Assembly (NCBI GenBank): GCA_000442125.1
Contig: KE546975.1
Span: 372,001-436,000, forward strand
Direction: 5' to 3'
Source of the DNA: Opeltia flavorubescens
Taxonomy: Eukaryota; Ascomycota; Lecanoromycetes; Teloschistales; Teloschistaceae
DNA length: 64,000 nucleotides
Part shown: positions 21,136 to 32,070 of the stretch, piece after piece
Layout of the letters: each line of letters starts with the position of its first letter
Position numbering within the stretch: the first letter of the stretch is position 1
The notes under the pieces: model-generated
The model's database searches: none
Seen by the model: only the letters and a program-made list of their open reading frames with translations
Told to the model about the DNA's origin: nothing
Made by a program: the position numbers and the translations under genes

Positions 21136-23493
21136 ATGCCGATTCAAACTCGAGCGCAGAAGAGGAAAGATGAAGCGCAAGCAGTGCAAGGAGGAGGACA
21201 GCAAGACCAGCAATTGAATGTACCAGGGAATCAGTCGCAGGCAAATCCGCGCGCGAGGGCCCAAGCAAAGAACCAAAACCCTCAAGCACCTAGGAAGAAA
21301 GTAGCTCCTCGAAAGAAGCCAAGTGGAGCTCAGTCAGGCCCTAGTCAGCCAATTGCACAGAGAAACGACGACGGACCAGCAGTCGAGAATCAAGAATCTT
21401 CTCAAGGAAGACGATCTCGCCGGCGCTCCGAAGGACCCCAAGATTCCAGGCTCCTACGACAAATCCGGTCAGGAATAAGGAAGAAGTCTGCACGCCAACG
21501 TCAAGACCGGCCCCTCCCGCCCTTCGATGTGCCCTATTGGAAGATTCGGGACGGTGTGCCCATCGTTGTATTGCGGATGTTGCCTGAGGGCAATCAAACT
21601 GACGCTCTAGTTGTCAATGAGGATGACCTTGAGGCTATTGGCCTGGATAGCGAAAGTGATGACGACGTACAGTCTGAGCATGACAATGGAGATACCTTCC
21701 GACGAGATCCATCTCCGGACCGACGAACAGGAGATAGAAGTAGCAATCCTATTTATGTCGACAGCAAGAAAAAAGGCCCACCCCTCAGAGACTTCCCCAA
21801 GTATCCCAGGGCCAACTCTGGAATTGATGTATCGCCCGTGAAATTCCCAGTCCAGGGTTTCGCAAACGAAGAGGAAATTGAAAAATGGGGAAGTCGCATG
21901 GCAAGATTCATCCGCTCGCCCGCAAGCGACGAATATAATGAAGGATGGTACGGGGTGAAACCACTGGGTAAAGGAAGCTTCGGTATGGCTGGGCTTTGGG
22001 AGCAGAGGAATGACGACGGCGAAGTGATTGAAGTAGATTGCTCCACTCAGTCACCTTCGACATCAGATGCTGACAAGCGCGCAGGAAATGGTTGTCAAGC
22101 AGATTGGAAATCAGCCTGGTACACCATGGGACTCTACCAAACCAGATGAGGTCCTATGCATGGAATTGCTGGAAAATTCGCAGGCTGGAGAATCTGTCGT
22201 GGGATTTCGAGACTATAGGCGCTATCCGCGACGTGAGGTCCATCGGATATACATGGAGTATTGCCGGCACGGTGATCTTTACAAACTCATCAGAGAGTAT
22301 CGTGCGCGAAAGTAGGTTCCCCTCATGCAAAAGGATCGATCAAAGCGTTGACAATAATACAGGCAATTTATCCCGGAAAAGTTCATATGGGAAGCCTTTT
22401 ACTATCTCGCTCGTGCCTGCCAAGGATTGAAAGATTGTATACCTCCACAGGATAGATGGAAAACGAAGGACGAGGCCGTACATCGGGATATAAAACCTAA
22501 TAATAGTAAGTCACGGCTTTTTTCCATCTATTCCATGCCATATCGAATATTCAATACTGATTCTTGTGCAGTATTCCTCGGTGACTACCCATCCGACTCG
22601 GATGACGACTGGCACCCATATTATCCAACCGTCAAATTGGGAGATTTCGGGGAAGTAGTCTTCACATCAGTCAACGATACGCATAATCCATCGTGGTGGA
22701 GAGCAAATGGAACTGAAGGCTACAGAGCATTGGTGAGCCGTTTCTTTCTTGCTTCTCCTGCCCAATCCCGTACCCGGGGAGATTTTCGGTAGAAGAACCA
22801 TTCGAGACTCTAATACTCGAACAGGAGCAAGAAGACCTTCCTTCTACCAGAAAAAAGCCTTATTACGGGAGAGCCAATGATCGCTACCAACGCTACATGA
22901 ACCGCGAGTCTGACCGCCGAAAACCACCCCAAATCCTCTCCCACACCAACATCTGGGGCATTGGCGCCTCAATTTTCGAGCTCATGTCTTTGAAAGAAGC
23001 CTGGTACTATCTCTACGACTACAGTGATTACTCGGAAGATGGTACGGAAAGAGATGAATGGTTCATCGAAGGCATCACCGAGCCAATACTCAGGGATTTA
23101 GGCATCGTCGAAGTTTACAGCAAAGCCTTGATCGACACTGTGACGCAGTGCCTAAGGCCAAATCCGGCGCAGAGGCCGAAAGTTGCTGACTTGCTGGCAA
23201 CTATCCAACGTAGTAGAAGAAATTGGAGATCAGGAGATGACTTCGATGCTTTGCCGCCAGAAGATGAGATTCCGCTCGGCAACTTTGACATTTTAGCAGA
23301 GGGCGATTGGGAACCGGATCCAGAGCAACATTATACGCCTGTAAAGACGGCAAGTCGTTTCTCGCGTTCATCGTTGAAGCCGAAGCAGGCGAAGGAGGAG
23401 AATCAGCAAGACGTCGAGCAAGACGAGCAAGACGGCCAGGGCCAACAAAATGACGACGGACAGAATCAGTGGAGAAACAGATTGAGGCAGTGA
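21136..23493 (+). CDS. protein kinase A of a tandem paralogous pair
   Basis: Five exons (21136-22032, 22085-22311, 22363-22505, 22572-22732, 22825-23493), 698 residues. The first 270 residues are a basic, Gln/Arg-rich then acidic tail. The kinase domain has glycine loop LGKGSFG, ATP-binding Lys304 (MVVKQ), hinge-like RIYMEYCRHGDL, catalytic loop VHRDIKPNN (Asp417) and DFG Asp447, so it looks active. The APE position reads A-L-E. Between the catalytic loop and DFG is an acidic insert (YPSDSDDDWHPYYP), and a long charged insert follows APE. C-lobe landmarks NIWGIGASIFEL and LRPNPAQRPK are present. The start is taken at MPIQTRAQKRK; 21079 is an in-frame alternative. Four introns match kinase B in position and phase. 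Substrate unknown; distantly NEK-like. Confidence 0.85.
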
Positions 23494-24026
23494 TTAAAGC
23501 GCACGGAGTACGATTGACAGCGAGATCTTTGTGTCGAATAGCAGTAGAGCCCATGTCCATGTATGACGGTCGGTCTCCTAGCAGAAAAATGAAAAATTCG
23601 TTGTCAACTGCAGTGCTAAATTCGCAATTCCTCCAAACATCAACTCTTGCTATCTTAATTACCCTTACCCTTTCCCTACTATCATACCTGTTTCTTAAAA
23701 ATCAACTCTCCTCAAAATTAAGAACAAAGGAAAACGCGCCTCCAAATCTTCCCGATTGATCTCCTTTTTCCCCTGTCCAACCCATCCCTATTGAACCCCA
23801 AGCAAAAAGCCGGATGCGGCCATCCACCAAACTCCTTTATCCCATTCAACAGTACCAACAATAACAATGACTTCCTCTTCCCTTCCTATTGACCATTTTC
23901 CCACAAACCTGTTATTCGCTCCCCAGCCCAGAACATCCAGCTGCTCATTCATCTTCACCACCATCTTCATCCCCACTTCAATTCCAAACCCAACTCTGCT
24001 TGCACGCAAGTACACCATTCACCAAG
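23494..24026. other. spacer between the two kinase genes
   Basis: Pyrimidine-rich promoter-like stretch before kinase B. The kinase B frame is open from 23889, so a start 46 codons upstream of the one chosen cannot be excluded. No other gene. Confidence 0.45.
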
Positions 24027-26803
24027 ATGAGAGAGCTCCGAAATCGCAGGATCGCCACCCCGGAGGCCAACACAAATGCCAATGCCAATCCTGGCCCCAG
24101 CACCATCAATGCACCCAAAAAAGCAGCGGGCGTGCAAAAGAAGAAAATACCAGCAGAATCTGCATCGAAGAAAAAGGCAGTGTTAAAAAACAATCCGCCC
24201 GAGGAAGCCGACACACCCAAGCCGACACCAGAGCCGAAGAAGGGAAAGCGGAAAGGGAAGCAGGCTAGTACCACTGCTCCAGAGGCGAAAGATAAAGCGA
24301 ATGCAAAGCGAAAGGGGAAAGCAAAAGCCAGACCCACGGATGAGGATGAAGAAGACGACGAAGAATCTGAAATCGAGGAAGAAATAGCAGTAGCAGAAGA
24401 AGAAGAGGAAATTCCAGAACCTTCCCGAAAACGCCGCCGAGCAGACTCCCATCCCAATCCACAAGCTCGCCCTTCGAAAGCGTCCAGAACAGCTACCAGA
24501 CCTAGCGCCAGCGCAAGTCTCCCGCCCTTCGACATCGAAATTCAACCTCCGAACCCCCGGCACGCCCGCCAATCCTCCCCTCCCTGTCGCAAGCCCCTGA
24601 AATGGGGCCGCTACCTCCTTCCTCCATTTGGAAAACCCGTCTGGCGCCGCGACCAGAAGACCCAAACCCCTGTCCTCATCCTACCTGTCGCTATCTCTCT
24701 GGACGAAGAAGTGCGCGCAATGAGAGAATTGGCGGACCAAGACCCGGAGAGGTATCAGGAGGAGTATGAGGATTTCGTCCAAGGGTTGAACGACAGGGAG
24801 TATAGAGGCTTAGAAGGTGGATTTCAGGGGGAAGTGGAAGATGCTGTTGATAGGGAAAATGAGAATGAGGAGAGGAGGCGGAGGGAGGGCGGTGGAAGAG
24901 AGATTGACGAGGATTATGATGATTTTACGAGCAGTACCGATGGTGGTGAAAGTGCTGGGATTGACGGTGGGGACGCCCAGGGTGGCCAGTACGATCCGGA
25001 GATAGAAGACGAATCGGAAACACAAGATGAGCCAGAGAGACAGAGAGAAGCGGATAACCAGGCTGGAACAGAATATCAGAACGAACTGAGTGATCGGGAA
25101 ATGCACAGGGAGCAAAACAAAAGTGAGTGGCAATGAGAACCGGCGACAGCGACACAGGCGACATCGGAAGAAGGTTACTAACCAGAAAGACCTCACGAAG
25201 TCGGCGCTCCCGTCGCCCTCTCCGCCTCCATTCTCACCTCTGTCGGACGACGAGTCTACTGATGCGGAGCGAGACAAATCCAGTGTTCCCATTCCTGGAC
25301 AGGAGAGGTTCAAATCCAGACATCCTGAGTATGAGCCGATGCCGTATGATGTACAGAAAGGGATGACGACGCGAGGTCTTCCTAAACCTGGCGACGAAGC
25401 AAAACTAAGACCTGAAAATGCAGAGTTCATCCGCTCTCGTCATGGTTACGAGGAAGGCTGGCTTGGCCGGCAAATGCTTGGACAAGGAGCTCACGGACGC
25501 GCAGGGATGTGGGAGAAAAGAGATTCGGAAGGCAGCGTCGTGGATGTACGTAAAACCCCTCCCTAATATCAATAAACCAGCACTCTGATTACAGCTCAGC
25601 AACTGTGTATTAAGCAAACAAAGACCTCAACATGGAAAGATTACAACTGGAACAAGCCGAGAGAGGTCGAAGTCATGGAGGACCTACAGGATTCGGCCAA
25701 CAACGGTACCGTTCAGCTGCGGGGATACAGACGATATCCCAGGTCAAGAGCTCATCGAATATACATGGAATATTGTGAACATGGCTCTTTGGAGCAATTG
25801 ATTGGCAGGTATAGGCTGAAGAGGTGAGCATCGCATTACCCCTACGTGTTCCGAAACCAAATACTTACTTGGATAGACAATGGATTCCAGAAGAATTCAT
25901 CTGGGACGCCTTCTATCACTTAGCAAAAGCCTGCCGAGCAATAGACCGAGGGCCCAGCCAACCCGAAGGTCAAGAGGCGCACATTTATGTTCATCGTGAT
26001 ATAAAGCCTGACAACAGTAAGTCATTCTGCTCCAGGGAAGGTCCTAGCCAGTGCTGAAAGAACTCCCAGTTTTCCTAGCAGCTCCTGGAGAATATGAGCA
26101 AGATTGTACTCCGATATATCCAATAGCAAAGCTAGGTGACTTCGGCATTGCGCATGCCACATGGGACGATGACCCCTGGAATCCTTCGAAGCTCAAGGGG
26201 CTCGGGACAATGGGATACAGACCGCCCGTAAGAATTGCCCAATCTGCATCTCACAAGATGAGTCCTTGCTGATTTCTCGTAAAGGAACAAAAACTCCCAG
26301 CGCACATCCAAAAGAATAAACCTAAGGACGACCAAGACGACTTCGTATACGATGAAATAACAAATGACGAGCCAAAATTCAGTTCCGAGAGTAACGTTTG
26401 GGGTATCGGTGCCTGCATGTACAAGCTCATATGGCTGACTGACGCTTCGTACGACTTCCACATGAAAATGAAGGTAGATGAGGAGGTGATCCCAAAGATA
26501 GAAACAACACGGACACCGGAGTATTCACAAGAGCTTCGTGACCTGGTCCGTGAATGTCTCAACTACCAGCCTCTGAAACGCCCATCGCCAAATGCTTTGA
26601 TCGATAGAATTGGGCAGGCTAGAGCTCGTTTCAGAGAGCAGTGGAAGGGGTCCCTGGAGGTCCCAAACGCATCTCTTCTCTCCTACACTGACGAAGCTCT
26701 TGAGCACATGCAGTCCGGAGATTGGATCAAGCGCCGACACGTACAAGAAGATACTCCACCTCCCAGATACCGCGACCTTCCCGATCATGTATCCGGTGTT
26801 TGA
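24027..26803 (+). CDS. protein kinase B of a tandem paralogous pair
   Basis: Six exons (24027-25122, 25190-25545, 25600-25823, 25877-26016, 26070-26227, 26285-26803), 830 residues. The N-terminal 450 residues are low complexity: Lys/Ala/Pro-rich with NLS-like runs, then Glu/Asp-rich. Kinase landmarks: MLGQGAHGRAG, Lys489 (LCIKQ), RIYMEYCEHGSLEQLI, YVHRDIKPDN (Asp600), LGDFGIAHA (Asp629), P-P-E in place of APE, NVWGIGACMYKL, YQPLKRPSP. All residues needed for catalysis are there. Intron 1 (25123-25189) has a perfect TACTAAC branch site. Start at MRELRNRR, matching the basic start of kinase A. It arose with kinase A by tandem duplication; the acidic insert before DFG is shorter here. Probably nuclear, from the basic tail; inference. 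Confidence 0.85.
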
Positions 26804-27496
26804 TTGCGTAATTGCAAGACTACTAAGACTTTGGGTATTTTGTACGGGGTGATCCTTTGGGAATTTTAAAACGAGAGCCATCGTATCAGTATGATCTGTA
26901 GCATATGTACATATCGTTGTAGCGTTCTCCGGGTAGAATATTTGACAGACTTCACCGAGATGTATGTTAGGAGCGAAGATAGAAGAAGCATCTATGAAGA
27001 CGAATCGTACTTATTCCGCCATCGAGGATACTATTGCATATGGGTTGTTCATAAAAGTAGTCCATATCTGCCTCGTGATTAATTTTACAGGTATGAAAAG
27101 GGTTGAATGTGAGCCTTACTCGTACTGTGGCTGACGACCATCGACATACTCGACATGGCGAAGGTTTACATTCTTTGAATAAAAGATCAGACATGCTGCT
27201 AGATCCTCAGAAGCCAAGTATTACTTCGTCGCCGTTTGGTCAAGACTGAAGACTGGGCGAGGACGGGATCTGACTCATTCAACAACTTTAAGTGGGAAGT
27301 AGTTTCACTTCTCGCTCGTGGTGGGACACATGATGGAGACAGTAACACACAAGGCTCTCGTGACCGGACCAAGACGAACCAACGACCGTTGTTATCTCTC
27401 ACGACCCACTATGAGCAACTACCGCATTAAGGGATATCTCCATAGATCAGCAGCTGAATGAACGTCATAATCACATAGCAGAGTCCAGGTAGCTGC
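26804..27496. other. convergent intergenic region
   Basis: Between the 3' ends of kinase B and npr2. No gene, repeat or RNA gene recognised. Confidence 0.45.
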
Positions 27497-28824
27497 TCAT
27501 CGGCAGATAATTTGAACATCGCCAAACGCTTTCAGTTGTCCTACAAGCTCTTGTTCACTGATCATTAATTCCGTGCAAATTTCATCGAAGCAATGTGTAC
27601 CATCCAAGAATTTCTCGAGTTCGGCCAAGTCGGAGTTCATTTCACGGTCCTGAGCTTCTACACCCATTGGTGAGAGGTCCTGTTGCTTCATTTTGAGCTT
27701 GTGGTCCCGTTTTCGTTGGGATATACGAGAGGTGGCAATAGCATATTTATGCACTCGATAGAGAAAACCTTTGATGACTCCAAAAGTAATGAACCGTCTT
27801 ACATCGATTCTGTCCATCAACTCGGAATGCTCAACGTAAAAGCTCTTGACGGTCTGACCTTGTTTGAGACCAAGAAAAAGCTCGACCAAGTGGAAGCCAA
27901 TTATGGGATCTTTCTTCGCTGCTTCGTCATTCCCATCTGACGGTAGTACTACGTACTTTACACACTCATCTTGCATTTCGGTATCTTGAATGAACGAAGT
28001 AAGCTCGGCAGTGGGCGCGTATATAGCGCCGAAACTGAAGATATCCAGAAGTAGGAGACATCCATAGTACAGTAAATGCTCAATAGCTTTCCTCACGAGC
28101 TTGTAATCGGCATCCGCGAGCAAAGAGATTTGCTTGACGCTGTTGATGCCATCAATATAGGGAAGCACCTTCAGCATGGTCAGATCCCAGTTTGCGTCGG
28201 TAAGGCTGTCTAGATGAACGGTACTGAGAGGAACATGGTAGGGATACAGGGGTGGAGGAGGCGGGTAGGTAGGGAATAGTTTGATGTTCAACGTGTTGGA
28301 GTCGTCAATCGGAATCATAGATTCGCTGTAATTATTCAAGTCCTCGAGAAGAATCTCGCAGAGAGCGTAGATCTTGCCAGTATTGGGAGGTGATGTGTCG
28401 CGCGAGAGGAAGCGTGACTGCTCTTCCAGGGTTTGCAGAAGAGATGCGAGCTTGAGTGTGACGGTGGCATAGGAAGCGAAAGGGGTAGAGATGTCAAGAA
28501 CAAGGGCGATAGAGAAAGTGTAAGCATTGCGTGAGTAGCTCGAGGACAGCAAGCAGACCGGATGACTGAGAACACGGTGGGTGGGGGTACAGAAAGTGAT
28601 GAGGTGGGAGCAGAACTCAGGTCGAGGGACGATATATGGGGATACAGAAGGAAAATGTAAAAGAGGGATCTGAGTAGAAGTGGAAGAAGGAGAGATTGAG
28701 TCAGGGGGCACCTGGTGCAAGACCTTGGCTCCTGGATAGCCATCAGCGGAAGATCCAGCGTAGGTTCGGATAATGTTTGACCTTCAGTGGTATGGAAGGC
28801 GCTGAAGAAGATTGCCTTGATCAT
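27497..28824 (-). CDS. npr2: Npr2, GATOR1/SEACIT subunit (nitrogen permease regulator 2)
   Basis: Two exons (28824-28782, 28731-27497) with a 50-base intron; 425 residues. The start MIKAIFFSAFH, joined across the intron to TTEGAKVLHQVPPDSI, is the family N-terminus. The longin-type domain follows (FCSHLITFCTPTHRVLSHPVCL, then YTFSIALVLD), then the middle WDLTMLKVLPYIDGINSVKQIS and YYGCLLLLDIFSFGAIYAPT blocks. Winged-helix-like C-terminal pieces end with ELMISEQELVGQLKAFGDVQIICR. Npr2 with Npr3 and Iml1 forms the GTPase-activating complex that turns down TORC1 on amino-acid shortage, at the vacuole surface. Length normal. It is divergently transcribed from the RidA-family gene. Confidence 0.94.
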
Positions 28825-29061
28825 CTTGTGTGGCCTGTACTGATGTTGACCTGTTTCTGATCATCGGTTAGGTCACAGAATGAGCTAGTGACATTAGATG
28901 ATCTTTGTCACTGAGGCGGAGATTTTTCCCGCTGGCCATCGCCAAGAGCGGGAGGATGGCAGGAGGATTCCTTGCGTCATGGCGTCCTTTCCTATGGGCC
29001 CAATTAAGTACCTAAATATGATTTGAAGCATCAATACCAACTAATCTATCTACGTGAAAAA
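28825..29061. promoter_or_regulatory. short divergent promoter between npr2 and the RidA-family gene
   Basis: Only 237 bases separate the two start codons, so both promoters must lie here or overlap. No binding site could be named with confidence. Confidence 0.5.
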
Positions 29062-29678
29062 ATGGATCGAGAATCCAGCTACGCGCCATCCACAACAAGC
29101 TACGAGTCGACATCGGTCTCCGGTCCAGCATCATCGTCTCGGAATACTGCCGATCCATCTCAAGCCAGTTCAGCCACTATCCGAGGGAACCCAATGAAGC
29201 AAGCTGTTAGAACGCAGAAGGCACCTCCTCCCTTGCCTTTCTTCTCTCAGGCTATCATATGCCAAGGCATGGTCTATTGCTCTGGGAGTATAGGCGTCAG
29301 TCCCGTCACTAAGAAGCTCGTCGAAGGAGGTGTAGGAGAGCGCACTGTCAGCGGCCTCTATTCTACCCACTGCAAACCATCACTAATCCTTGCTTGATAA
29401 GGCTCAAGCGCTCAACAACTTGGCTGCTGTTCTCGAGGAGGCCAACTCATCGCTGAGATACGTTGTTAAATGCAATGTCTTCCTGTCTGACATGACCAAC
29501 TTTGCTGCAATGAATCGTGTCTATGACACTTTCTTCGAGGATCCAAAGCCGGTAATACACTTTGGCTCTTCCTTGAGAATTGCTAATACCTTCTTCTACT
29601 CAGTGTCGCACTTGCGTAGCAGTAAGCGAGCTGCCGATGAAGACGGACGTAGAAATAGAATGCATTGCACATCTGTAA
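29062..29678 (+). CDS. RidA/YjgF/YER057c-family enamine deaminase
   Basis: Three exons (29062-29346, 29402-29551, 29604-29678), 169 residues. The RidA fold runs from about residue 45: KAPPPLPFFSQAIICQGMVYCSG, then LNNLAAVLEEANSSLRYVVKCNVFLSDM, and the active-site stretch CRTCVAVSELPM with the Arg that anchors the substrate carboxylate. It ends at the family C-terminus VEIECIAHL. These enzymes hydrolyse reactive 2-aminoacrylate-type enamines made by PLP enzymes. The first 44 residues are a Ser/Thr-rich extension. An internal ATG at 29194 would give the usual 125-residue protein, so either two isoforms or an overlong model. No clear mitochondrial presequence; probably cytosolic. Confidence 0.9.
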
Positions 29679-30141
29679 GCATCTTCCAAGCGACTTTTGA
29701 GAGCAGTAATCATGATACCTAGCTCAGTTGAAGAGCATCATGAAGAACCTCCACAGCCGGCCTTGACTTCTCGCATTCCTTTCGTTGGCGATTTTTGACT
29801 TACCACATTCCAGTGGACCTCTCGGTAATACACGACTTTGATGACTGATGTTTATATCTCGGTTATTTAATCCAAGTTCCAATCAATGCAATAATTCATT
29901 TTTACTGTTGTCATTGTCCATGTCCAGATGCAAAGTGCAATAGAGCTGGAAGAACAATGACAAGGCTGCATGCAGCTCTCCCTATTGTCAATACAGCACA
30001 TGCTCTGGTTCCAGCTTCCATCTGACAAATTCATTCTCTTTTAGGCTTTCTCTCTATATCTTGCTCCTTTCTATATGTAAGCCCACAGCTTCTGTCGTGA
30101 TTGCTCAGCACAATACTGTAGACTCAGTTTCCATCAATATC
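29679..30141. other. intergenic, no gene seen
   Basis: Between the RidA-family gene and the next plus-strand orphan. The orphan's frame is open back to 30061 but with poor coding character. Confidence 0.45.
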
Positions 30142-31881
30142 ATGGCGCCATCGCCAGCGAAACGTGTCACACGCAGCGCCAACGCCAAAACCTCACGTCA
30201 AAGAGCAAGCAGGAAAGCCACTCCCACAGATAGTGGCTACGGAGGATCCGAAGAGTCCTGGCGATCGTCAAACCAGAATAGCAATAAAGAAATGGATATT
30301 AGCGAAGATCCTCTGGTCCAACCCAAGGGCGCCCAGACCCAAACACTGACGGCTCAAGGTATATCTCCGAGCAAGAGTAAGAGAGTTACCCAGCAGCAAA
30401 AGCTCGTCACAAATACCCGGAGCACTCGTCGGCCATCGATCAGGAACACTCCAAGCAAGAAGTATGACACGGTAGATTCAATCTTTGACAACGACCCTGC
30501 GATCACAATAGGACCAGTAGACACACATCCACATTCCAAATCATCAGCGGAGAGACAAGACTCACATTCCGAGCACCAAGCAGACCCCGAGATGGAGCGC
30601 GCTCTAAAATACTTCTCCAAACCCAAAAACAGAAGCAATCAGCCAGCTCTAGAAACATTCTTCAACTCCCAGCCCGAACACCCCCAAACAGACGCAGTAT
30701 ACAAGCATCGTTACCACATCCTTAGATCTGCGGCCTGGAACTGGGCCACAGAGTACTTCTCCGACATCCCTGCAACCTCGCCCCCTCTCAATTTGATGCA
30801 TCTTGTGGAAAACCACCTAGAGCTAATGGAATATATCAACGCCACGACTTCAAGTCCCCATTCCGAAGTCTGGGAGCAGATCCTGCAGCTCAAGAGAGCA
30901 GAGATCGTGTACTCCATCCTGGGTAAAGTGCTAGAAATGCACGTTTTTGGGCGGGAGTTCTTCGGTGCGACGCCCGAGGAGGAGCAATCAATGCGAGAGC
31001 AAGATTTTGCGATGAGAGATTCAGATGGTAAGTCTCCAGATCCATCATTGTCCACATATAGATCGCGACTCACCAGATCCACAAAAGGTTTCTGCCGCCA
31101 TCTCGCCCGTTCGAACCTCATTACCAGCTTCCTCCCCCAGCATAACCACCTCCCGGCGTCCTACCTCCCAAGCCTTCAGACCCTTCTTCGACAAATTTAC
31201 ACTCTCTTGCACCCGCTCCTCCCAGCCCCAGACCCTGTCTCAGCTAGCCTCCATCCCCACCACCACTCCAACTTCTCAACAACCCTCTTTACAATCCTCC
31301 TTCTAGCCACAAAACTCCACCTCGACATCCGTCGTCACCCGAACACAATTTACTACTTCCCTCCCTCACCCTCCCCCGCTTCAACTTACGACGCCGAAGA
31401 CATGAACGTCGTAAACCACGAAACGATGGAGAAGCGAATCGCGGAACCGCTAACAAGGTCCGCGCTCAGAGTGGGGAAGATGAGAAGGGTGGTAGGTGTG
31501 GGCGGATGGCCAGGATTAGTGGGGTACGAAGCCATCACCGGAGGCCCTCGTCGTCGTCAACACGGCAATAGTAGTAATCTCTCAAACAATCAAGGAGAGG
31601 ACTCGGAAGTAGAGGGAGGGAAAAGACAATCGGGCATCCTAACACAGACCCTCGCGCGTGCGGATGTTTTCATCGAATTTGAGGCTGTTGCTCCTAAGGC
31701 TGGAGGGGGAAGGGTGTTGGGGAACAGAGGCCAGAGGAAGAGTTTGAGAACGGAGATGAGGGAGAGGGTTTTGAGGATGGAAGAGAAGGTCAAAAAAGGG
31801 AGGGTATTGAAGAGGGCTGGGGTCGCAACTGCGGTGGCTTTGGGCGTGGGACAGGGGATTAAGATGTGGTTAGGGCAGTGA
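30142..31881 (+). CDS. fungal protein of unknown function
   Basis: 579 residues from ATG 30142 (MAPSPAKRVTRSANAKTSRQ). The first 190 residues are disordered, Ser/Thr/Arg-rich. A helical globular part follows from about 190 (YKHRYHILRSAAWNWATEYF, LVENHLELMEYINATT, then RAEIVYSILGKVLEMHVFG). A second helical part at 320-430 contains FSTTLFTILLLATKLHLDIRR. The C-terminus is basic and ends in a short hydrophobic stretch (GVATAVALGVGQGIKMWLG). I do not recognise a family domain. A 60-base stretch at 31028-31087 has GTAAGT and AAAAG borders and is a multiple of three, so it may be an intron or coding; removing it gives 559 residues. The N-terminus suggests a nuclear protein, which is inference. Confidence 0.75.
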   Translation: MAPSPAKRVTRSANAKTSRQRASRKATPTDSGYGGSEESWRSSNQNSNKEMDISEDPLVQPKGAQTQTLTAQGISPSKSKRVTQQQKLVTNTRSTRRPSIRNTPSKKYDTVDSIFDNDPAITIGPVDTHPHSKSSAERQDSHSEHQADPEMERALKYFSKPKNRSNQPALETFFNSQPEHPQTDAVYKHRYHILRSAAWNWATEYFSDIPATSPPLNLMHLVENHLELMEYINATTSSPHSEVWEQILQLKRAEIVYSILGKVLEMHVFGREFFGATPEEEQSMREQDFAMRDSDGKSPDPSLSTYRSRLTRSTKGFCRHLARSNLITSFLPQHNHLPASYLPSLQTLLRQIYTLLHPLLPAPDPVSASLHPHHHSNFSTTLFTILLLATKLHLDIRRHPNTIYYFPPSPSPASTYDAEDMNVVNHETMEKRIAEPLTRSALRVGKMRRVVGVGGWPGLVGYEAITGGPRRRQHGNSSNLSNNQGEDSEVEGGKRQSGILTQTLARADVFIEFEAVAPKAGGGRVLGNRGQRKSLRTEMRERVLRMEEKVKKGRVLKRAGVATAVALGVGQGIKMWLGQ

Positions 31882-32070
31882 GAATATGCAGGAAGTGATT
31901 GGCTTGGATGGATGATGCATGGGATGGGATTGGATAAGAATGGTATATCAATTCTTGGACTCGAAGACATTTTACTCTTACATCTTCCGGTGAATTCAGT
32001 TGTTTTGATCGCAGGCAAATCAAGTAGCAGAGTGGGTTCCTTCTCAACATCACCATATATAGCTTCTTCC

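Noticed and set aside
22733-22824. Apparent frameshift in the activation loop of kinase A
   Set aside because: With the nearest acceptor (22792) the frame is lost. A 92-base GT-AG intron ending at 22824, with a CTCTAAT branch site, restores phase and puts the intron exactly where kinase B has one. The gene is intact.
29675-29722. A third intron at the end of the RidA-family gene
   Set aside because: Reading on without it gives the family C-terminus IAHL followed directly by a stop codon at 29676, so the GTAAGC is fortuitous.
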